DNA of 64,000 nt, taken from positions 1 through 64,000 of the forward strand of contig ONTZ01000016.1 in assembly GCA_900320905.1 (NCBI GenBank), written 5' to 3'. Below, one piece after another: positions 60,046 through 64,000 of the stretch; position 1 is the stretch's first letter; each line of letters begins with the position of its first letter. The notes under the pieces were generated by a model, which worked only from the letters and a program-made list of their open reading frames with translations, was not told where the DNA came from and made no database searches. This stretch comes from an uncultured Prevotella sp. (GTDB taxonomy: Bacteria; Bacteroidota; Bacteroidia; Bacteroidales; Bacteroidaceae). The position numbers and the translations under genes were made by a program.

Positions 60046-61998
60046 TTACCAGATTGCGATGCGCTTGGCAGGTTCCAGATAGAGGGTACCGCTCTTGACG
60101 TCGTAGGCATCGTACCACGCATTGATGTTACGCACCACACCATTTGTGCGTTCACGAGCCTGTGAGTGTTCATCAACACTGTAAGCCCACTGTGCATATT
60201 CAAGGGTGTATTTGCTACACCATGCGATAGCCCATCCTTGGAAGTAGCGCTTGGTGAGTTGCTTGATTTCCTCCGGATTAGCATTGGTGTACTTGCCCAG
60301 CAGCAGGTCGAGACCCAGGCAACAGCCACCTATATCAGCAATATTTTCGCCCAGCGTGTTAGAACCATTATTATACAGCGTCTGATTCGCCCAAGGCATC
60401 ATCAGCAATGCAGAGTAGTTTTCAACGAGTTGATCGCTGAACGTATTGAACTTAGTGGCGTCTGCAGGTGCCCACCATTCTTTCATGGCACCGTATTTGT
60501 CGAACATACGCCCCTTGTTGTCGAAACCATGAGTCAGCTCATGACCGATGGTCGAGCCTAAGACGGCCAGCGTCAGCGGCTCCTCGTCACCATCCTGTAT
60601 ATAGGGTGGCAGCAGGTTGGAAGGATTGATGAATACCGCATTGGTAGATGGCTGATAGAATGCATTGTCTTCCAAGTAGTCAGTATTAAACTCAAATGCG
60701 CTCATCAGCATGATTACTTCCCGACGGCTACGCCCAATCATCCATTTATAGGTATCTATGCGAACCTGTCGCAGTTGGCGTACCAATGCTATGATGCCTT
60801 CATTCTTCAGCTTCGGTGTTGCCACGTCAGGCATGATGTCGGGCTCTGTGGCCACAAAGAACTCCACGTTTTTCAGTTTGTCGAACGCATTGGTGCGCGT
60901 CTCTTCCGACAGCCATGAGTTGTTTTCCAGTCGCTTCTGGAAAGCCGAACGGAAATCCTCGCAATAGGCTGCATACTTGTGCTTCATGTCAGCCGTGATA
61001 TACTTTTTGTTGAAGGCTCTTATCCGATAGAGGCCGCCCCACATGGTCTTGATGTTATTCATCAGTTTCGTTCTGGAGAGCGGAAGGGTCACTTTTTTGC
61101 CTGAAGCCGACGTGCGAGAGACATTGGAATATGAAGTGAGCATGTCATCAGAAATCAGAAGACCATCATAGAGATACACATTGGCCATTATTTCATTCTT
61201 GACACCCTCTACAGTAGCAAAATGCTTCACTGCATTCTCAAAGGAGCTTTTAGCTTCGTCCTCCCAAATAATCTCATCGGCAGAAACACCCAAGCCCATG
61301 CCCTTGACGAATGCTGTCATGTTGACGTCAACCTGCGCAGCAGCCCTGGTGCGCGCCATCTGTCCACCACGATAAGCGCGATGTCTCTCTAATCCCTGTT
61401 TACTCCAAAGATCCGACAAGGCATTAAGATCATAATAGAAAGGCAGGCATTCATCCAGCACCCAGACAGCCTTGCCATTCACGATTTTCACTACAGGAGC
61501 AAAAAGATCGTTATAGCCAGCTACGGTGGCACGTCCCCATGCTTCCATGGCCTCTTCCATCGTGGTAGCATTCTGCCACAGCTCGTCAACTCGTGGATTC
61601 AGTATTTCCAGAAATTTCTGCTCGGTGACAGTGCCTTCCACTGAGGCTTCATCGCACACATCCTTTAGTATTTTCATATCAGCATCGGTGTTAGCTGATT
61701 CCATATTTGCTACGCGGTCTATCTGAAGGCTTCTTGCATATTGAATCATTCCGTCAGGGTAGATATCTATAGGATTCCGCCAGAAATTGTGCAGCAAGTG
61801 CATGTAGAAGTCGTCGCCTACCGTACAGCTGTCGGTCTGCCACTTGTCGAACTTGCTCCAGAACTGAGCCTGCTGTGCCGTCTCTACAGGTTCTGGGACA
61901 GGCGTCACTGGATTGTCTTCGTTGTCGACACATGAGGAGAACATTGTCGCAGAGGTCAGGATGGCGGCAAGCATCCAAAGTTTCGAAATCTTTTTCAT
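60046..61998 (-). CDS. M13 family zinc metallopeptidase (neprilysin/PepO type), lipoprotein
   Basis: 650 residues from MKKISKLWMLAAILTSAT with lipobox MFSSC. The zinc site is HELTH in STIGHELTHGFDNKGRMF with the third ligand in GENIADIGG, and INPSNLLPPYIQDG lies before it. The chain ends MYLEPAKRIAIW. Compared with PepO (about 630) it is of normal size. It cuts peptides up to about 30 residues. It is separated from the upstream discoidin gene by 71 bases that contain a strong hairpin. Confidence 0.94.
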   Translation of the reverse strand: MKKISKLWMLAAILTSATMFSSCVDNEDNPVTPVPEPVETAQQAQFWSKFDKWQTDSCTVGDDFYMHLLHNFWRNPIDIYPDGMIQYARSLQIDRVANMESANTDADMKILKDVCDEASVEGTVTEQKFLEILNPRVDELWQNATTMEEAMEAWGRATVAGYNDLFAPVVKIVNGKAVWVLDECLPFYYDLNALSDLWSKQGLERHRAYRGGQMARTRAAAQVDVNMTAFVKGMGLGVSADEIIWEDEAKSSFENAVKHFATVEGVKNEIMANVYLYDGLLISDDMLTSYSNVSRTSASGKKVTLPLSRTKLMNNIKTMWGGLYRIRAFNKKYITADMKHKYAAYCEDFRSAFQKRLENNSWLSEETRTNAFDKLKNVEFFVATEPDIMPDVATPKLKNEGIIALVRQLRQVRIDTYKWMIGRSRREVIMLMSAFEFNTDYLEDNAFYQPSTNAVFINPSNLLPPYIQDGDEEPLTLAVLGSTIGHELTHGFDNKGRMFDKYGAMKEWWAPADATKFNTFSDQLVENYSALLMMPWANQTLYNNGSNTLGENIADIGGCCLGLDLLLGKYTNANPEEIKQLTKRYFQGWAIAWCSKYTLEYAQWAYSVDEHSQARERTNGVVRNINAWYDAYDVKSGTLYLEPAKRIAIW

Positions 61999-62029
61999 AT
62001 TACACACATTAAATATGTTAAAGTCGTAA

Positions 62030-62052
62030 TCGCGGGGACTCTATCCCCGCGA
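62030..62052 (-). other. Intercistronic hairpin
   Basis: Perfect 9-bp stem TCGCGGGGA (62030-62038) / TCCCCGCGA (62044-62052), 5-base loop, in the 71-base gap before the M13 gene. There is no T-tract on either side, so it may be an RNA-processing, stabilising or attenuating element. Confidence 0.6.
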
Positions 62053-62069
62053 CCACAACAAATTCTATA

Positions 62070-64000
62070 TTAATAGTTGAAGATCAACTCGTTGAGTTGC
62101 ACGGCAGTAGAGCCGAAGTTTTTGGTGATCTCCAGACGGAAGTATTGCATGTCCTGCGGCTGCTGCTTGTTGAACTTGAACACATTAGACTTCTGTATGC
62201 TTTCGCCAGGCACGTGAGCATCATCGCCTCGGTCCATGTCAAGGTCGGAGAGCAGCGTCCACTCGTCGCCGGCATTCTTCTTGCCATACATCTTCCATGC
62301 TTTAGGCGTGCGATCCCAGTATGTACCGGAATCCCAGCTCGAGAGGAAGTAGTAGGTCTTTGGAGAGATGGGGCGGCTGGCCTTGAACTCAATGAACCAC
62401 TTGCCGTCGACGCGCTCGCCAGCGAGCCATCTGGTGTAGTGGTTGTCGTCAATCAGGTTGCTGGCTTGAGTGTCCGACGTCGCACCGCCTGAGCTCTTTT
62501 CACAAGTGAAGGTTACGGGCTCTTCCTCAAACAACTTCAGTTCAGCCAGAGACAAACCGCCAGAGGTGCTAGAAACAAGTGATGACCAAACACCACCAAA
62601 GAACGAATAGACGCGCAGCTGGAATTTCAGATATTTACCGGCATTCTCCCTAATGGCGTAAATCTTACCTACCCCGTTGGCAGGAGCCAGCTTCTCATAT
62701 TCTACGTATTCTGCGTCACGTTTGTCTAAACGAACCCACGAGCCATCACTCTTCTGGCCCAACAGTTCCCATGTCCTTGGGTTGTTCGTTCCTTTACATT
62801 CTTTCGTTTCTGATGATGTTACCAGCTGATAACTCTTTGGAGTGATAGAACGACTGGCCTGGAAAGTCACGACAAATGCGCCATTATCTTTACTACCAGG
62901 AGCGCACCAATAATGGGTCGACAGATTATTGTCAAAGAGCTTTGCCCCCTCTTGGAGTGCCCAGCCTAATTCTCTACATGATACAGGATAGATAGCCTTG
63001 AACCATAGCGTCTCTTGCTCTTCAAAACTCGGCTGTAGTTGCTCGAACATGAGCTTTGCGCGGTTCAGCTGTTGCTCTAATACCGGCACACTTGTACTCA
63101 TCTTCGCATTATTCTTGATAGTCTGGAATCTTGACTTCATGCCTTCATACACCATTCTGACATCGCGGGTCTCAGACGTCCTGATTTCCGGAATGTAGGT
63201 GCGTTTATAGACGAAAGGCTCCTGAACGCCTGCCATCTTGACGCTCACCACAACGGCAATCTCGAAACAAGGCATATAAAGATCGTTTAGCACAGGCAGA
63301 TAATTCTCCATTCCAAACACCTTGTTTTTACCGAAGGCGAATGTAAGCGGTTCGATGAGATAGTCATCATTACCACGACCTACGAGCTTATATTCGATAG
63401 TCCTCGAATTCTTGTCGTCTATTCTGCTGTCGTAATCTCTGTATACGGTTGGGAATTTCAATTCGCTGTTGTCCTTGTCATTATAAGCGGCAAGATAGTC
63501 GTAGAAAGAGGAATAAACATCTGGCGTAAAGTAAGGATAAGTATAGTGAAAAAGGTTATAATCCCATTCATACCATTTGTTTTCATTCATTCCGAAGGCC
63601 TTGCGGTAGTCGTTGCTCGACGACGCCTTGGAGTCCTTACGCACGACGCACAGGCTTGACACGTAGACTGACTCCACCTCTTTGGGATCGAACACGTTGG
63701 GGTTCAGTTTCACCTCCACACTGGTCGGGTCGAAGACATACACCACTGCTTCGGCAGGTGGCATATCTTTGAAGAACGAACTTTTACCACGGTCATCTAT
63801 AACAGTGGTGAACTGATATACGACAGGCTTGGTCGTCAGGTTCCACACACCCTGTCCAAGTGTTGAATTCTTGGTTTCAAATTGGTTCATATTGTATGTA
63901 GGCGCATACATATTGGTGATGGCAGTTGAACTTGAGATAAGGCCCTTGGTGTCGATGGTGCCTTCGATATACTGCTTGGTAACGAAGTAAGGCTGCGGAG
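62070..64000 (-). CDS. Surface protein with two discoidin (F5/8 type C) domains, 5' part outside the window
   Basis: At least 643 residues; the frame is open to the window edge, so an ATG at 63911 is not the start. The N-terminal part (about 1-250 of what is visible) has a beta-sandwich look (VVYVFDPTSVEVKLNPNVFDP, YKLVGRGNDDYLIEPLTFAF). Two discoidin-like modules follow: LFDNNLSTHYWCAPGSKDNG, ITPKSYQLVTS, TWELLGQKSDGSW; and NLIDDNHYTRWLAGERVDGK, ISPKTYYFLSS, AWKMYGKKNAGDEW. Such proteins bind glycans or the cell surface. Co-directional with the peptidase genes downstream. Confidence 0.82.
   Translation of the reverse strand, partial: PQPYFVTKQYIEGTIDTKGLISSSTAITNMYAPTYNMNQFETKNSTLGQGVWNLTTKPVVYQFTTVIDDRGKSSFFKDMPPAEAVVYVFDPTSVEVKLNPNVFDPKEVESVYVSSLCVVRKDSKASSSNDYRKAFGMNENKWYEWDYNLFHYTYPYFTPDVYSSFYDYLAAYNDKDNSELKFPTVYRDYDSRIDDKNSRTIEYKLVGRGNDDYLIEPLTFAFGKNKVFGMENYLPVLNDLYMPCFEIAVVVSVKMAGVQEPFVYKRTYIPEIRTSETRDVRMVYEGMKSRFQTIKNNAKMSTSVPVLEQQLNRAKLMFEQLQPSFEEQETLWFKAIYPVSCRELGWALQEGAKLFDNNLSTHYWCAPGSKDNGAFVVTFQASRSITPKSYQLVTSSETKECKGTNNPRTWELLGQKSDGSWVRLDKRDAEYVEYEKLAPANGVGKIYAIRENAGKYLKFQLRVYSFFGGVWSSLVSSTSGGLSLAELKLFEEEPVTFTCEKSSGGATSDTQASNLIDDNHYTRWLAGERVDGKWFIEFKASRPISPKTYYFLSSWDSGTYWDRTPKAWKMYGKKNAGDEWTLLSDLDMDRGDDAHVPGESIQKSNVFKFNKQQPQDMQYFRLEITKNFGSTAVQLNELIFNY

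Overview
The window looks like chromosomal DNA from a Bacteroidales bacterium, most likely Prevotella or a close relative. The evidence is the repeated Bacteroidota promoter element TAnnTTTG, often with TTTG about 20 bases upstream, the short 287-residue primary sigma factor, a FeoA-FeoB fusion, the thrA / apgM-type / thrC order, BspA-like leucine-rich repeat proteins, an LruC-type lipoprotein and the absence of clear Shine-Dalgarno sites. No prophage, plasmid, rRNA operon or CRISPR array is visible.

Layout. 1-2.5 kb: a miniature inverted-repeat element, then a divergent pair made of an unusual sigma-70 paralogue and a patatin-like lipase. 2.5-8.1 kb: a compact four-gene envelope operon (secreted protein, CHASE2 membrane protein, FecR-like/transglutaminase-like protein, LPP20/NTF2-like protein) that I could not match to a named system; it is the best candidate for an undescribed one. 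8.2-13.4 kb: feoAB, ruvC, a ModF-like twin ATPase and a Crp/Fnr regulator. 13.4-21.4 kb: housekeeping genes (lepA, yebC, pheT, a cytidylate-kinase-like protein, an FAD dehydrogenase). 21.5-26.7 kb: threonine biosynthesis. 26.7-30.3 kb: RNase P RNA, an HtrA/DegP protease and the primary sigma factor. 30.3-30.7 kb: a 43-bp tandem array. 30.7-34.3 kb: an aminotransferase with both subunits of an indolepyruvate-type oxidoreductase. 34.4-38.2 kb: a FadL-like porin, a Tyr/Trp/Gly-rich secreted protein, prmA and tRNA-Arg. 38.3-42.3 kb: dapA with a coupled AraC regulator, an SPFH/NfeD pair and a membrane-anchored regulator. 42.5-47.6 kb: a TonB-dependent receptor and an LruC lipoprotein. 47.7-50.4 kb: methylmalonyl-CoA epimerase, carboxyltransferase and biotin carrier. 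50.5-64 kb, all minus strand: a carboxylesterase, BspA-like proteins (one broken), a SpoIIE phosphatase split by a frame change, an acid phosphatase, S37 and M13 peptidases and a discoidin-domain surface protein that runs off the window.

Functional links. The 47.7-50.4 kb cluster fits the succinate-to-propionate route or its reverse. The aminotransferase plus IorAB would convert aromatic amino acids through arylpyruvates to aryl-acyl-CoA. HtrA, the SPFH/NfeD pair, the CHASE2 operon and the many signal-peptide proteins point to a large envelope and secretion repertoire.

Short repeats recur throughout. A TGTAAATTGTAAAT-like family lies just upstream of five operon-internal start codons. Related or different short repeats appear to be translated in frame inside feoAB, prmA and the COG2509-type dehydrogenase. 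A 43-bp GC-rich family appears at two distant intergenic places, and a 67-bp promoter cassette is duplicated. Coordinates and translations were read by eye; all family assignments rest on recognised motifs, not on searches.
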